DNA of 64,000 bases from Candidatus Aenigmatarchaeota archaeon (GTDB taxonomy: Archaea; Aenigmatarchaeota; Aenigmatarchaeia; QMZS01): contig JAFGCN010000027.1 of the NCBI GenBank assembly GCA_016932615.1, positions 44,033-108,032 of the forward strand, given 5' to 3'. The notes beneath the pieces are model-generated. The model was not told the origin of the DNA, made no database searches, and saw only the letters and a list, made by a program, of their open reading frames with translations. Every line of letters starts with the position of its first letter. Within the stretch, counting starts at the first letter, position 1. This document shows positions 8,936 through 17,484 of the stretch, one piece after another. The translations under genes were made by a program, and so were the position numbers.

Positions 8936-9802
8936 ATGCATTGCAAAGATGCTTTCAAGGTAAGGGTCTTTTGCGCCCTGGTTTTTTGCCTTATCCTGGC
9001 CCCCATTTCTTTTGCTGAAAGTGTTCATGTCTACCGAGACTTTCCTGGCGAAGCCCGGATTGGCTCTGTGATTCAGATAAACCTGACCGTGGAAAATTTA
9101 GGGGCTTCTGTTATAGAAGCAACCATTCAGGAAAACGTGGGTGACTATACTGTTATTGAGCCCACGCCAGTGTCTTATGTAGGCACTCCTGGAATTATTG
9201 GGTTTAGGCTGCCTTATTTTGAATGGAATGTTACGGTTGGCCCTATGCAGAATGAAACAGTCTATTACCGTGTAAACCTTACCTCTCCCGGGGAGGTGCT
9301 GCTTTCTCCTGCAACTGTCATTGTCGGGGACGAATATATTTATTCGGATTCGGGAAGTATCAGCGTTATTTGCAATCAGAATGGGGACTGCGAGTCCCTT
9401 TTGAATGAGAACTGTTTCAACTGTCCTGAAGACTGCCCTACAGGCGCCAGTGACGGAATATGTGACCTTGTAGCGGACGGCAGATGCGACCCTGATTGCG
9501 AAGAGGGATCCGACGAGGATTGCCCGTATTGTGGGGATGGTATTTGCAGCCCGAAAGAAGATGAGTCAACTTGCCCTGGGGACTGCCGGGTAGATAGGCC
9601 ACAGGATCCGGAGGAATCAGGAGATACAGAGTCGCCTGGTTCGGAAGGAATGGATTATGGCCTTATCCTGGGCATTGTTTTTGCCTTAGCCATTCTCATT
9701 TTAATTGCAGTTTACCTTAAGAGGCGAGCCTCCAAAACTTCTGAGATTCCTCCTGAAGCGCCTGCACAAAGCCAACCTATTTACCCGGAATATCCTCAAT
9801 AG
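8936..9802 (+). CDS. Secreted single-pass membrane protein with Cys-rich calcium-type motifs
   Basis: 288 residues. Signal peptide (about 8-28), a beta-rich domain resembling CARDB/DUF11 Ig-like folds (about 29-145), then a cysteine/acid-rich stretch containing CGDGICSPKEDESTCPGDC. A Pro/Glu/Ser linker, one transmembrane helix (about 241-261) and a short proline-rich cytosolic tail follow. The C-G-D/N-G-x-C motif recurs in the convergent neighbour, so both may belong to one surface system. Function unknown. Confidence 0.7.
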   Translation: MHCKDAFKVRVFCALVFCLILAPISFAESVHVYRDFPGEARIGSVIQINLTVENLGASVIEATIQENVGDYTVIEPTPVSYVGTPGIIGFRLPYFEWNVTVGPMQNETVYYRVNLTSPGEVLLSPATVIVGDEYIYSDSGSISVICNQNGDCESLLNENCFNCPEDCPTGASDGICDLVADGRCDPDCEEGSDEDCPYCGDGICSPKEDESTCPGDCRVDRPQDPEESGDTESPGSEGMDYGLILGIVFALAILILIAVYLKRRASKTSEIPPEAPAQSQPIYPEYPQ

Positions 9803-9809
9803 GCCTCTG

Positions 9810-9826
9810 GTCTTCGCTTTGAAGAC
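9810..9826. terminator. Hairpin between two convergent genes
   Basis: GTCTTC and GAAGAC form a 6-base stem with a GCTTT loop in the 65-base gap between converging genes, with a T-rich run shortly after. It could help end transcription in both directions. Archaeal termination relies mainly on T-runs, so the hairpin may be incidental. Confidence 0.25.
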
Positions 9827-9867
9827 TCAAGCCGCTTTTTCAAACCTCCCTCTTGTTAACTTGCAGA

Positions 9868-10551
9868 TTAATTTGTGCTTTCAACAACTGTTCCGTTTTC
9901 AAGCACGATTGCTGGCTCAACCCCCTCTTGGCTTTTCAGGGATACGAATACTTCAATGCCGACTTCGTTTTGGTAGGTTACTGTTGTGTTCGTTATCGTG
10001 AAGTTTGAGAGGGCCATGCCTTTTGCGGAGTAGTGGGCATCTAGGACTTCGCCAATCCGCATTTCCGAAAGGGTGAATGCCTTCTCTACGCAGGAGTCAG
10101 CAGCGCTGTCGTAAACCTGGCCTTGCCAGCACCCGCAGTCCTTGTTGCAGTTGTTTGGGTCTTCAAAATATTCGCATTCTCCGTTTCCGCAGATTGGAGA
10201 TACGCAGGATTTTTTCTCAAGCGAGCAGTACTCTCCCTGCCGGCAGGTGCAGTCTTCCCTGTCGTCAAGGCAGTTTTCTCCGGATTCACAGACCCCGTTA
10301 TTTTTGACGCTCTGCAGTTTTTCCGTTTTTTCACTATTCTCCTGGGGGATGTCTTTATTGTCATCAAGATTTTCACCACTTCCTCCAAATAGGTAGCTGC
10401 TTAGAAATGCAATCGAAACAATTACGATGATGATTCCAATCACGGCCAGAAGGTATTTCTTCCGGCTTGTGGAATAGTTTTTCTGGTTTTCCTCCGGGGG
10501 TGGGCTTTGGGGCGGCGGATCCTGAGGGACAATTGGATATATTTCATCCAT
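9868..10551 (-). CDS. Membrane-anchored Cys-rich protein
   Basis: 227 residues in a type II layout: a proline-rich cytosolic N-terminus (PQDPPPQSPPPEE), one membrane helix (about 33-54), an acidic linker, then cysteine clusters including ICGNGECEYFEDPNNC and a short beta-rich C-terminal part. The CGNGxCE motif matches the CGDGIC motif of the convergent gene. No enzyme motif is visible; probably extracellular. Confidence 0.65.
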   Translation of the reverse strand: MDEIYPIVPQDPPPQSPPPEENQKNYSTSRKKYLLAVIGIIIVIVSIAFLSSYLFGGSGENLDDNKDIPQENSEKTEKLQSVKNNGVCESGENCLDDREDCTCRQGEYCSLEKKSCVSPICGNGECEYFEDPNNCNKDCGCWQGQVYDSAADSCVEKAFTLSEMRIGEVLDAHYSAKGMALSNFTITNTTVTYQNEVGIEVFVSLKSQEGVEPAIVLENGTVVESTN

Positions 10552-10581
10552 AACTTACTATTGGAAGTATTAAACTAGATT

Positions 10582-11121
10582 ATGGTGGAGCAAAAGCCCT
10601 TTGAAAATTATCCCTGCCGGACTTTGGCGCTTTCCAATTTGCTGACACTTTCGATTTACTTTCTGGGCGGATACATTCTCTACCAGTTTGGTGCCCTGTG
10701 GCTTGGGCTTTACCTCCTTTATGCCCTTGCCCTTGAATTCCGGGTGATGAAAAACAGTTGCGTGAGCTGCCACTACTATGGCAAAACCTGCGCCTTTGGG
10801 AAGGGAAAACTCGCCGCATTGTTTTTCAAAAAGGGAAGCCCCGGCAAATTCGCCAAAAGGGAAATTTCCCCGAAGGACCTAATTCCTGAGCTTCTCGCGT
10901 CACTCGTTCCGTTAATTGCAGGCCTCGGGCTTTTAATATTCAGTTTCAGCTGGGCGGTGCTGGCTTCTGTTGTCCTGCTGGCAGTTCTTACTTCTGCTGG
11001 GAACGGCTTTGTCCGGGGAAAACTTGCCTGCAGGTTCTGCAGGCAGAGAGAACTTGGCTGCCCTGCCGAGAGGATGTTTAGGAAGGGCAGAAAGTTGGGT
11101 CGAGCGTTAGCGAGCCGCTAA
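10582..11121 (+). CDS. Four-helix membrane protein with two cysteine clusters
   Basis: 179 residues. Two hydrophobic pairs (about 18-48 and 107-138) flank polar loops. The first loop has CVSCHYYGKTCAFGKGK and the C-terminal tail has CRFCRQRELGCPAE. Both clusters would lie on the same side of the membrane, so they could jointly bind a metal or form disulfides. I do not recognise a named family. The stop codon lies inside a hairpin motif that recurs near 47.18 kb. Confidence 0.6.
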   Translation: MVEQKPFENYPCRTLALSNLLTLSIYFLGGYILYQFGALWLGLYLLYALALEFRVMKNSCVSCHYYGKTCAFGKGKLAALFFKKGSPGKFAKREISPKDLIPELLASLVPLIAGLGLLIFSFSWAVLASVVLLAVLTSAGNGFVRGKLACRFCRQRELGCPAERMFRKGRKLGRALASR

Positions 11122-11127
11122 ATTCCT
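11110..11127 (+). repeat. Hairpin motif shared with 47176-47194
   Basis: GCGAGCCGCTAAATTCCT here matches GCGAGCCGCTAAAATTCCT at 47176-47194 except for one extra A. Each copy is the core of a small hairpin (TTAGCG/CGCTAA here, GCGGC/GCCGC there). Each lies at the edge of an accessory stretch: the AT-rich island here, the recombinase patch there. Confidence 0.45.
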
Positions 11128-11190
11128 GTTAGTTTCGTTTCCAGTTACGAAGTTCTGGAAACCTGCGTCCGCAGAGTCGGGAGAAAGGGC
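11127..11190 (+). repeat. Left inverted-repeat arm of the AT-rich island
   Basis: TGTTAGTTTC (11127-11136) and TCGGGAGAAAGGGC (11177-11190) are both found exactly, in reverse complement, at 12569-12578 and 12553-12566. On this side the two blocks are separated by 40 bases that form hairpins (GTTTCCAG/CTGGAAAC at 11137-11162 and CTGCG/CGCAG at 11163-11174); on the right side only by 2 bases. The rest of the 160-base gap to the next gene is a TATA-rich promoter region (TATTTATATAG near 11250). Confidence 0.7.
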
Positions 11191-11285
11191 GTTCTATCAA
11201 ATGAGCGAATGCTATACATCAAGAACAAGAATCTAGAGGCGTTTGCAATTATATTTATATAGAAGTAAGCATTATTAAATTTATA

Positions 11286-12527
11286 ATGGAAAAAGATGAA
11301 ATATTGAAAGAGATAACAGATAAATATCTTGGTTCAGAAGAATTCAATGGTTATGCTCTTTATAATTTGGAAAATGAAATACAAAAGATAATTGAATTAG
11401 TTAAGGATGAAAAAATTGAAATAAATTTTGGTGATGGGCATCCGAATTTTCATATTAAAGCATTTGATTGTGATAATGTAGATACTCAATTAAAAAAAAT
11501 TGATTCAATGGGACTTAATAATTCATGTGCATATCCAACAAAAAAATATCTCAAAACAAAAATACCTTATGGAAAATATAAAGATAAACCATTTACGAGA
11601 TTGATTGCATTAGGTGAAGCAACACTAAACTTTGCGGTGTTTGATTTAAGTGTTCTAGAAATATATAGAAATGATCCTAGGTTTTCATATTCTACTGATG
11701 ATGTTGGTGGGCAAATTAACATCTCTGATGATTACTATAAATCTACAGAAGTAAAATCCTCCGATAAAATTTTACTTCAGACGTTTGGTTTTTGTTATGA
11801 AAAAGAAAAGTTTAATAGAGCAGTTGCAGTATTTTATAGATATCTGGCTAATTTATCTGATGAACATCAAAAAATATGGCATGCTAAACTTTTGAGTGGA
11901 GATTATTTTTTACACCCGGATTATGCCCGAAGTTCTATGGGACATTGGCCTGAAAAAGTTTCAATTTTTGAAGCATTTATTGAAGAACTAAAAACGATTA
12001 ATGAGTTTTCTAAATTAATGAATAGACCAACTTTATTTAAGGAAGATTTCAAAAATAATAAACCTAGAGATTTTGCATTTTTAATCCGACCAACACTTAA
12101 AGAATTTAATTCATTTATTCATTTGTTAGATAAAATGATTTCTGACAATATCAATAAAGATTTTTTTAAGGATGATATTGAGTTAGAATCTGAAGAAATT
12201 AGAACAGATGGTAAGATTATTGTTAGACAAAAAGCAACGATTACTCTACTGAAAGACTGGTTAGATAAAGTAGTCAAATTTCCTGATCCAAAACCTAAGG
12301 AAGAAATGATAAAAACAATAAGAAATATTAGAACTATGCGTCAACATCCTGCTCATAAAGTTGATGAAGATGTTTTTGACCAAAAATATTTCAAAGAACA
12401 AAGAGAGTTAGTTATTGAAGCATATAATGCAATAAGAACTTTGAGATTAATTCTTGCAAATAATCCTAGAACCAGATCTTATGAAGTGCCAGATTGGTTA
12501 TATAAAGGAGAAATTTGGTCATTTTGA
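11286..12527 (+). CDS. AT-rich accessory protein, possible HEPN-like C-terminus
   Basis: 413 residues of unknown family. Base and codon use differ sharply from all neighbours (AAA, ATT, TTA and AGA dominate), a sign of transfer. The protein is mostly helical and charged. Near the C-terminus the segment IRTMRQHPAHKVDEDVF contains R-x4-H patterns (RTMRQH and RQHPAH) followed by a long helix, as in HEPN-type RNases and AbiJ-like defence proteins. This similarity is weak and inferred from a short motif only. The gene is alone between two inverted-repeat arms, has its own TATA-like promoter, and could be a cargo or defence gene. Confidence 0.6.
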   Translation: MEKDEILKEITDKYLGSEEFNGYALYNLENEIQKIIELVKDEKIEINFGDGHPNFHIKAFDCDNVDTQLKKIDSMGLNNSCAYPTKKYLKTKIPYGKYKDKPFTRLIALGEATLNFAVFDLSVLEIYRNDPRFSYSTDDVGGQINISDDYYKSTEVKSSDKILLQTFGFCYEKEKFNRAVAVFYRYLANLSDEHQKIWHAKLLSGDYFLHPDYARSSMGHWPEKVSIFEAFIEELKTINEFSKLMNRPTLFKEDFKNNKPRDFAFLIRPTLKEFNSFIHLLDKMISDNINKDFFKDDIELESEEIRTDGKIIVRQKATITLLKDWLDKVVKFPDPKPKEEMIKTIRNIRTMRQHPAHKVDEDVFDQKYFKEQRELVIEAYNAIRTLRLILANNPRTRSYEVPDWLYKGEIWSF

Positions 12528-12552
12528 TGTAAACGCCCCCTTCTATTTTTTA

Positions 12553-12578
12553 GCCCTTTCTCCCGATTGAAACTAACA
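12553..12578 (-). repeat. Right inverted-repeat arm of the AT-rich island
   Basis: GCCCTTTCTCCCGA (12553-12566) and GAAACTAACA (12569-12578) are exact reverse complements of the two blocks at 11177-11190 and 11127-11136. A GGGCGTT-like block is also mirrored (11188-11194; AACGCCC at 12532-12538). This marks the island edges. No transposase is present. Confidence 0.7.
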
Positions 12579-12645
12579 ACTGTTTAACGAACTTTATTCT
12601 CCTTTGCCTCGTCTTTTATGAGTATTAACGAAATAAGCGGTTAAC

Positions 12646-14766
12646 TTAATACACAAACAGCATCTCCCTGAACTTGGGCACAGGCCAAAGCTTGTCCTCG
12701 ACTTCTCCTTCAAGCCCGTCGATTGCTTCCCGAAGGTTTGCCATTACGTTCAGCACTTCGCTGGTCTTTCCTGCTTCGATAATTCTTTCAAGGTTTTCCG
12801 ATTCATGCATGGCCTTTGATATGAGGTTTGAAACCCTGTTCAGTCTCTTTTCCATTCCGGATATGCTTTTGGCGTTTTTGTTTGCTTCTTTTAGGAGCAA
12901 GACCTCTCTGCAAAGATTTCTCTGGTGGCGAAGGGCGGCAGGCAGAATCATTGTTTTTGCAAGGTCGAGCATGCACTTTCCCTCGAGGTCGATTGTTTTT
13001 TCATACATCTCCCAGAGTATGTGGTACCTTGACTCAAGCTCCCTTTTTGAGTAGACCCCGTACTTTTCAAAAAGCTTTTGGGCTTTTTCGGACCTGAGGT
13101 ATTCAAGGGCTTCGGGAGTTGCCCTGATGTTTAAAAGCCCCCTTCTTTTTGCCTCTTCCTGCCACTCGGGGCTGTAGTTGTCGCCGTTGAAGATTATCCT
13201 CTTGTGCTTTCGTATTGTTTCAAGCAGCACTTTCTGAAGCGCCTGATTGAAGATTTCCCCTTTTTTGGTAAGGGCTTCGGCTTGGCTGCATATTTCGTCC
13301 AGCGCTTCTGCGATAATTGTATTGAGGACCGTGTTTGCTCCCGCGCATGACTGGCTTGAGCCAACTGCCCGAAACTCGAATTTGTTTCCGGTAAAAGCAA
13401 ATGGAGAAGTCCTGTTTCTGTCTGTCGTGTCTTTTGGTATCGGTGGAATTGAGCTTACACCGATTTTCAGCATTTCCTTTGGCTTTCCGGTGCCATTTCT
13501 GCCGCTTTCAATCCGAGAAATTATCTCCGTAAGCTCGTCGCCAAGCGAGATGGAGATTATTGCTGGAGGCGCTTCATTTGCGCCGAGCCGGTGGTCGTTT
13601 CCGCTTGAAGCAACTGACGCGCGAAGAAGGTCTGCGTGCTTGTCAACAGCCATAATGACCGCGCAAATGGCTGTGAGGAATTTTGCGTTTTCCTGCGGGT
13701 TGTGCCCCGGGTCAAGCAGGTTTTTTCCGTCAGGGCCAAACAAGCTCCAGTTGTTGTGTTTTCCGGAGCCGTTTACTCCCTTGAATGGCTTTTCGTGAAG
13801 CAGGCATACAAGGCCGTGCTTTTCTGCGGTTTCTTTCAGTATCTGCATGATCAGCATGTTGTGGTCCACCGCAAGGTTTTGCTCCTCATAGAGGGGCACT
13901 ATCTCGAACTGGGCGGGGGCGACTTCATTGTGCCTCATCTTTGCGGGTATGCCAAGCTTCCAGCACTCCTTGTCAACTTCCTCCATGAAGCAAATGACTC
14001 TTTTCCTTATGCTTCCGAAATAATGGTCTTCCATCTGCTGGTGCTTTGAGCCGATTCTTCCAAAAAGAGACCTCCCCGTCAGTATGATGTCCGGCCTTTC
14101 CAGGTAAAAGTCCCTGTCGATTAGAAAATACTCCTGCTCTATTCCCACCATCGGGACGGCTTTCTTGTCTGGAAGTTCTTCGCCGAATAGCTTCAGAAGC
14201 CGCCTCGTGGACTTGGAAAGCGCTTCGGCAGACCTTAGAAGAGGGGTTTTCTTGTCAAGCGCATCCCCGTTGTAAGAGTAGAACGCGGAAGGAATGCAAA
14301 GTGTCGGGCTCTCGCCGATGTACTTTATGAATGCCGGGCTTGTCGGGTCCCAGGTTGTGTGGCCTCTTGCCTCGAATGTTGCGCGAAGTCCGCCTGAGGG
14401 AAAGCTTGAAGCATCCGGCTCCCCGGAAACGAGGTTTTTGGCCGAAAATTTCATTATTGCCCTTCCGTCCGAAAGGGGCTCCAAAAATGCCTCGTGTTTT
14501 TCTGCAGTGAGTCCCGTCATCGGCTGGAACCAGTGGGTGAAATGCGTTGCGCCTTTTGAAATCGCCCAGTTTTTCATGCCTTCAGCGACGTCACCCAGCA
14601 GCTCTTCAGGGAAAGGGTCTCCCCGGTCCAGGGTGTTTTTGAGCGCGGTAAAAGCGGGGGTTGGCAGATATGCGCTCATTGCATTAAGCCCAAAGGAATT
14701 CTCGCCGTAGGTTTCCGTGATTTCTGTTTTTCCGGCGTTATCTGCGGCCATACCTAATCTTTCCAT
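12646..14766 (-). CDS. glnN: Glutamine synthetase type III
   Basis: Makes glutamine from glutamate, ammonia and ATP in the cytosol. 706 residues, the length usual for GSIII and much longer than the about 450 of GSI. Recognisable catalytic-core segments in order: VGIEQEYFLID, MRHNEVAPAQFEIVPLYEE, KPFKGVNGSGKHNNWSL, NDHRLGANEAPPAI, and the arginine/phosphate segment NRTSPFAFTGNKFEFRAVGS. A helical C-terminal extension follows. GSIII is mainly bacterial, so transfer is plausible. Translation could also begin 15 bases later (MAADNAG). It is divergent from the SpoU gene. Confidence 0.95.
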   Translation of the reverse strand: MERLGMAADNAGKTEITETYGENSFGLNAMSAYLPTPAFTALKNTLDRGDPFPEELLGDVAEGMKNWAISKGATHFTHWFQPMTGLTAEKHEAFLEPLSDGRAIMKFSAKNLVSGEPDASSFPSGGLRATFEARGHTTWDPTSPAFIKYIGESPTLCIPSAFYSYNGDALDKKTPLLRSAEALSKSTRRLLKLFGEELPDKKAVPMVGIEQEYFLIDRDFYLERPDIILTGRSLFGRIGSKHQQMEDHYFGSIRKRVICFMEEVDKECWKLGIPAKMRHNEVAPAQFEIVPLYEEQNLAVDHNMLIMQILKETAEKHGLVCLLHEKPFKGVNGSGKHNNWSLFGPDGKNLLDPGHNPQENAKFLTAICAVIMAVDKHADLLRASVASSGNDHRLGANEAPPAIISISLGDELTEIISRIESGRNGTGKPKEMLKIGVSSIPPIPKDTTDRNRTSPFAFTGNKFEFRAVGSSQSCAGANTVLNTIIAEALDEICSQAEALTKKGEIFNQALQKVLLETIRKHKRIIFNGDNYSPEWQEEAKRRGLLNIRATPEALEYLRSEKAQKLFEKYGVYSKRELESRYHILWEMYEKTIDLEGKCMLDLAKTMILPAALRHQRNLCREVLLLKEANKNAKSISGMEKRLNRVSNLISKAMHESENLERIIEAGKTSEVLNVMANLREAIDGLEGEVEDKLWPVPKFREMLFVY

Positions 14767-14848
14767 TTTGGGATATATCCCCCGGTAATATGAAATATTA
14801 CCTGTCGTTGATATTCTGCTTTGTGATTAGTTATCTATTGATTTAGTT

Positions 14849-15562
14849 ATGAACCTCTACGGAAAGCGGCCGGTAATCGAAAGAATGAGGGTTGACCCCG
14901 AAAGCATAAGGGCAATCTATGTTGAGGGAGGAACCCATATCGAGGAGCTCTCAAGGATTGCCCATGAAATCGGCTTTCGCCTTAACAAAATACCGAGGGA
15001 CAAGTTCTACCGCATGTCGAGGGGGCTTAACACCCAGGGTGTGATTGCAGAGGTCGAGGACTTTGTTTACAACGATTATGAGGACATAGTCTCCGCGCCT
15101 GACGAAATAAAGCCGATACTGGTTTTTCTTGACGGGGTCACTGACCCGCAGAACCTTGGCTCGATTATCAGGAGCTTGGCGTGCCTGGGCGGCTTTTGCC
15201 TTGTCCTTCCCAGAAGAGAATCCGTTGACGTAAATGAGACGGTTCTCCGGGTCGCTAGCGGCGGCGAAAGCCACATGCCCATTTGCCAGGTTTCAAACCT
15301 CAGCAATGCGATTATCCGCGCTAAACGGGAGGGCTACTGGATTGGCGCAACAGTCGTAGAGGGGGGAGTGAACCCTGCCAAAGCCCGCTTGAATTTTCCG
15401 CTTGGCCTGATTTTCGGCTCGGAAGGCCAGGGGATAAGGCCGGGGCTGATGAACAGGGTGGACTATATGCTCACGATTCCAATGAAGGGCGCTGACCTGT
15501 CCTTCAATGTCGCGGTGGCGGCAACCCTTTTCTGCTACGAAGCTGCAAAACAGAGGGAATGA
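14849..15562 (+). CDS. SpoU/TrmH-family RNA 2'-O-methyltransferase
   Basis: 237 residues. An N-terminal substrate-binding domain (MNLYGKRPVIERM) is followed by the SPOUT knot: FLDGVTDPQNLGSIIRSL (motif 1), LIFGSEGQGIRPGL (motif 2) and PMKGADLSFNVAVAATLF (motif 3), binding S-adenosylmethionine. This matches the RlmB/TrmH group that methylates a ribose in 23S rRNA or tRNA. The exact target cannot be told from the sequence. Confidence 0.9.
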   Translation: MNLYGKRPVIERMRVDPESIRAIYVEGGTHIEELSRIAHEIGFRLNKIPRDKFYRMSRGLNTQGVIAEVEDFVYNDYEDIVSAPDEIKPILVFLDGVTDPQNLGSIIRSLACLGGFCLVLPRRESVDVNETVLRVASGGESHMPICQVSNLSNAIIRAKREGYWIGATVVEGGVNPAKARLNFPLGLIFGSEGQGIRPGLMNRVDYMLTIPMKGADLSFNVAVAATLFCYEAAKQRE

Positions 15563-15630
15563 TTTCCAAAAGCCCATCTTTTGACTTTTTCTGGGCTTCC
15601 TGAAAAATAACTTATAAATAATAGCTATTT

Positions 15631-15948
15631 ATGGACAGCCCTGAAACAAGGCCCACCGCAATAAAGGATTCTGTAACTGATGCGGGCATCTCAAGAAATG
15701 AGCTTAAGCGGCTTTATTCCGAATTCCGCTCTTTTGGCGAAGGCGAGCAGGCAATGCCCATAGGTGACCCCAAGGGACTTATGGGCAGGTTCAAGTACCG
15801 TGAAGGGGACTTCAAGATGTTTATGCGTGCTTTCAACAAGGCGGCAATGGAATTCAATATTCCCATCTTCATAAAGCTTGACAGAAACACGCATCGCTCT
15901 TTTCTCTGCTACGAGAACAAAGGAGGGGTCTTATTTAGCGTTTTCTAG
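15631..15948 (+). CDS. Small protein of unknown function
   Basis: 105 residues, soluble, no family recognised. Helix-rich first half (ISRNELKRLYSEFRSF), then a mixed alpha/beta tail (FNIPIFIKLDRNTHRSF). A TATA-like stretch (AACTTATAAATAATAG) ends just before the ATG, so it has its own promoter. One of several about 100-residue stand-alone genes in the window. Confidence 0.55.
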   Translation: MDSPETRPTAIKDSVTDAGISRNELKRLYSEFRSFGEGEQAMPIGDPKGLMGRFKYREGDFKMFMRAFNKAAMEFNIPIFIKLDRNTHRSFLCYENKGGVLFSVF

Positions 15949-15983
15949 GTTATCTAGAATTTTATTTATTTTTCAGTAGTTTT

Positions 15984-16334
15984 ATGGAAGGAACTTACAA
16001 GGTTCAGTTGCTTGACGCCGGCCCCAACAGCCCGTTTGGAAATGGTATGATGGTATATAAGGAGAATTCTCCTTTTGCCTGGATTAAAGTACCTTCAGGC
16101 AGTGGTGAGCTTAAGGAAGGTTTGCCGGGTTTCCTGAAAAATTCATTCAAACTGCCTGAAAAGCCGGTTATGAGCGTATTGAAGCCCTTTGGCCATTTTG
16201 GCAAGGAACTTGCCTGGGAAACAAAGCCCTTTAATTTTAGATGCGGATTGGGCTTGGTGTATAGTTTGATTGATTATGCCACCCGTAATAAATTAAAGCC
16301 CTCAGACCCAATTTACCTGAACGCAAGCCCATGA
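15984..16334 (+). CDS. Small protein of unknown function
   Basis: 116 residues, soluble, beta-rich start (YKVQLLDAGPNSPFGNG) and a helical end (LGLGLVYSLIDYATRNK-like region). It follows the previous small gene after 35 bases with an AT-rich promoter (TTTTATTTATTTTT). No cysteine pattern or catalytic motif. Function unknown. Confidence 0.55.
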   Translation: MEGTYKVQLLDAGPNSPFGNGMMVYKENSPFAWIKVPSGSGELKEGLPGFLKNSFKLPEKPVMSVLKPFGHFGKELAWETKPFNFRCGLGLVYSLIDYATRNKLKPSDPIYLNASP

Positions 16335-16374
16335 AAATTGCAAAACCAAATATCTACTTTAAACTCATTTGATT

Positions 16375-17460
16375 ATGGACGCCATGCAGAGGATGGATCT
16401 GGTAAAACTTGACCCTATAGAGGAAATTATAACTGAGGATGAGCTTTTGGAGCTTCTGAAGATAAAGGAGCGGCCCATTGTCTATGACGGCTTTGAGCCT
16501 AGCGGAGTAGCCCACCTTGGGACAGGAGTTCTCCGGGCGATAAAGATTCAGGACCTTCTTGATGCGAACTGCCGGTTCAAGCTTCTTCTGGCTGACTGGC
16601 ACGCAATGCTTAACAACAAGATGGGCGGCGACCTTGAAAGGATACAGAAGGCGGGAAAGTACCTTATCGAGGTCTGGAAGGCCTGCGGAGTCGACACGAG
16701 CAAGGTCGAGGTCGTATGGGCGTCTGAAATGGTCAAAAACCCCGACTACTGGAAGCGCGTCCTGGAAATCGCAAAGCTTACCACTGTGAGCAGGATGGTG
16801 CGCTGTTCGACGATAATGGGGAGAAGCGAGGGTGAAATGCAGTATGTTTCCCAGCTTTTCTACCCCGCGATGCAGGCATCTGACATTTTCGAGCTTGAAG
16901 TCGACATCTGCCAGCTTGGAATAGACCAAAGAAAAGTCAACATCCTTGCAAGGGAAATCGCCCCGAAGCTTGGCTACAATAAGCCGGTTTGCGCCCACCA
17001 CCACCTTCTTATGGGTCTTCAGGGAGCAGCCAAGATGAATTACGGCGAAGGCGAGGAGGAAAATAAGGAGATTGACGCGAAGATGAGCAAGTCAAAGCCA
17101 GAAACCTGCATATATGTCCATGATTCGCCTGAAGACATTGCAAAGAAGCTGAAAAATGCCTACTGCCTTACAAAAGTTGTCGAGGGAAACCCTGTCCTTG
17201 AGCTTTCGCGCTACATAATATTCAGGAAGCAGAAAACCCTGCTGATTGAGAGGCCGGAAAAGTTTGGCGGAAACACAGAGTACTCAAGCTACAGCGAGCT
17301 TGAAAACGCCTTCAGGGAGGGATTAGTCCACCCCATGGACCTTAAAACTGCGGTTTCAAGGGACTTAGCAAAGATACTTGAGCCAGTAAGAGTGCATTTT
17401 GAAAACAACCCTGAGGCGCGGGAATTATATGAAATTGTAAGGGGAGGAATCACCCGCTAA
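16375..17460 (+). CDS. tyrS: Tyrosyl-tRNA synthetase
   Basis: Charges tRNA-Tyr with tyrosine. About 361 residues from ATG 16375, the archaeal/eukaryal TyrRS length, class I. The HIGH-like motif is GVAHLGTG, preceded by VYDGFEPSG, which lines the tyrosine pocket. The KMSKS motif is present exactly (DAKMSKSKPET), and LYPAMQASDIFEL-type and VDICQLGIDQRKV segments are typical of the family. The upstream in-frame TTG at 16369 is not needed; the TATA-like ATATCTACTTTAAA supports the ATG. Confidence 0.95.
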   Translation: MDAMQRMDLVKLDPIEEIITEDELLELLKIKERPIVYDGFEPSGVAHLGTGVLRAIKIQDLLDANCRFKLLLADWHAMLNNKMGGDLERIQKAGKYLIEVWKACGVDTSKVEVVWASEMVKNPDYWKRVLEIAKLTTVSRMVRCSTIMGRSEGEMQYVSQLFYPAMQASDIFELEVDICQLGIDQRKVNILAREIAPKLGYNKPVCAHHHLLMGLQGAAKMNYGEGEEENKEIDAKMSKSKPETCIYVHDSPEDIAKKLKNAYCLTKVVEGNPVLELSRYIIFRKQKTLLIERPEKFGGNTEYSSYSELENAFREGLVHPMDLKTAVSRDLAKILEPVRVHFENNPEARELYEIVRGGITR

Positions 17461-17484
17461 AAAGGGCTTCCCGGGTGTTCGAGT

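Noticed and set aside
17462-17480. GTGTTCGAGT as a tRNA T-arm
   Set aside because: The flanking bases do not form a T-stem and no acceptor or anticodon arm is present.
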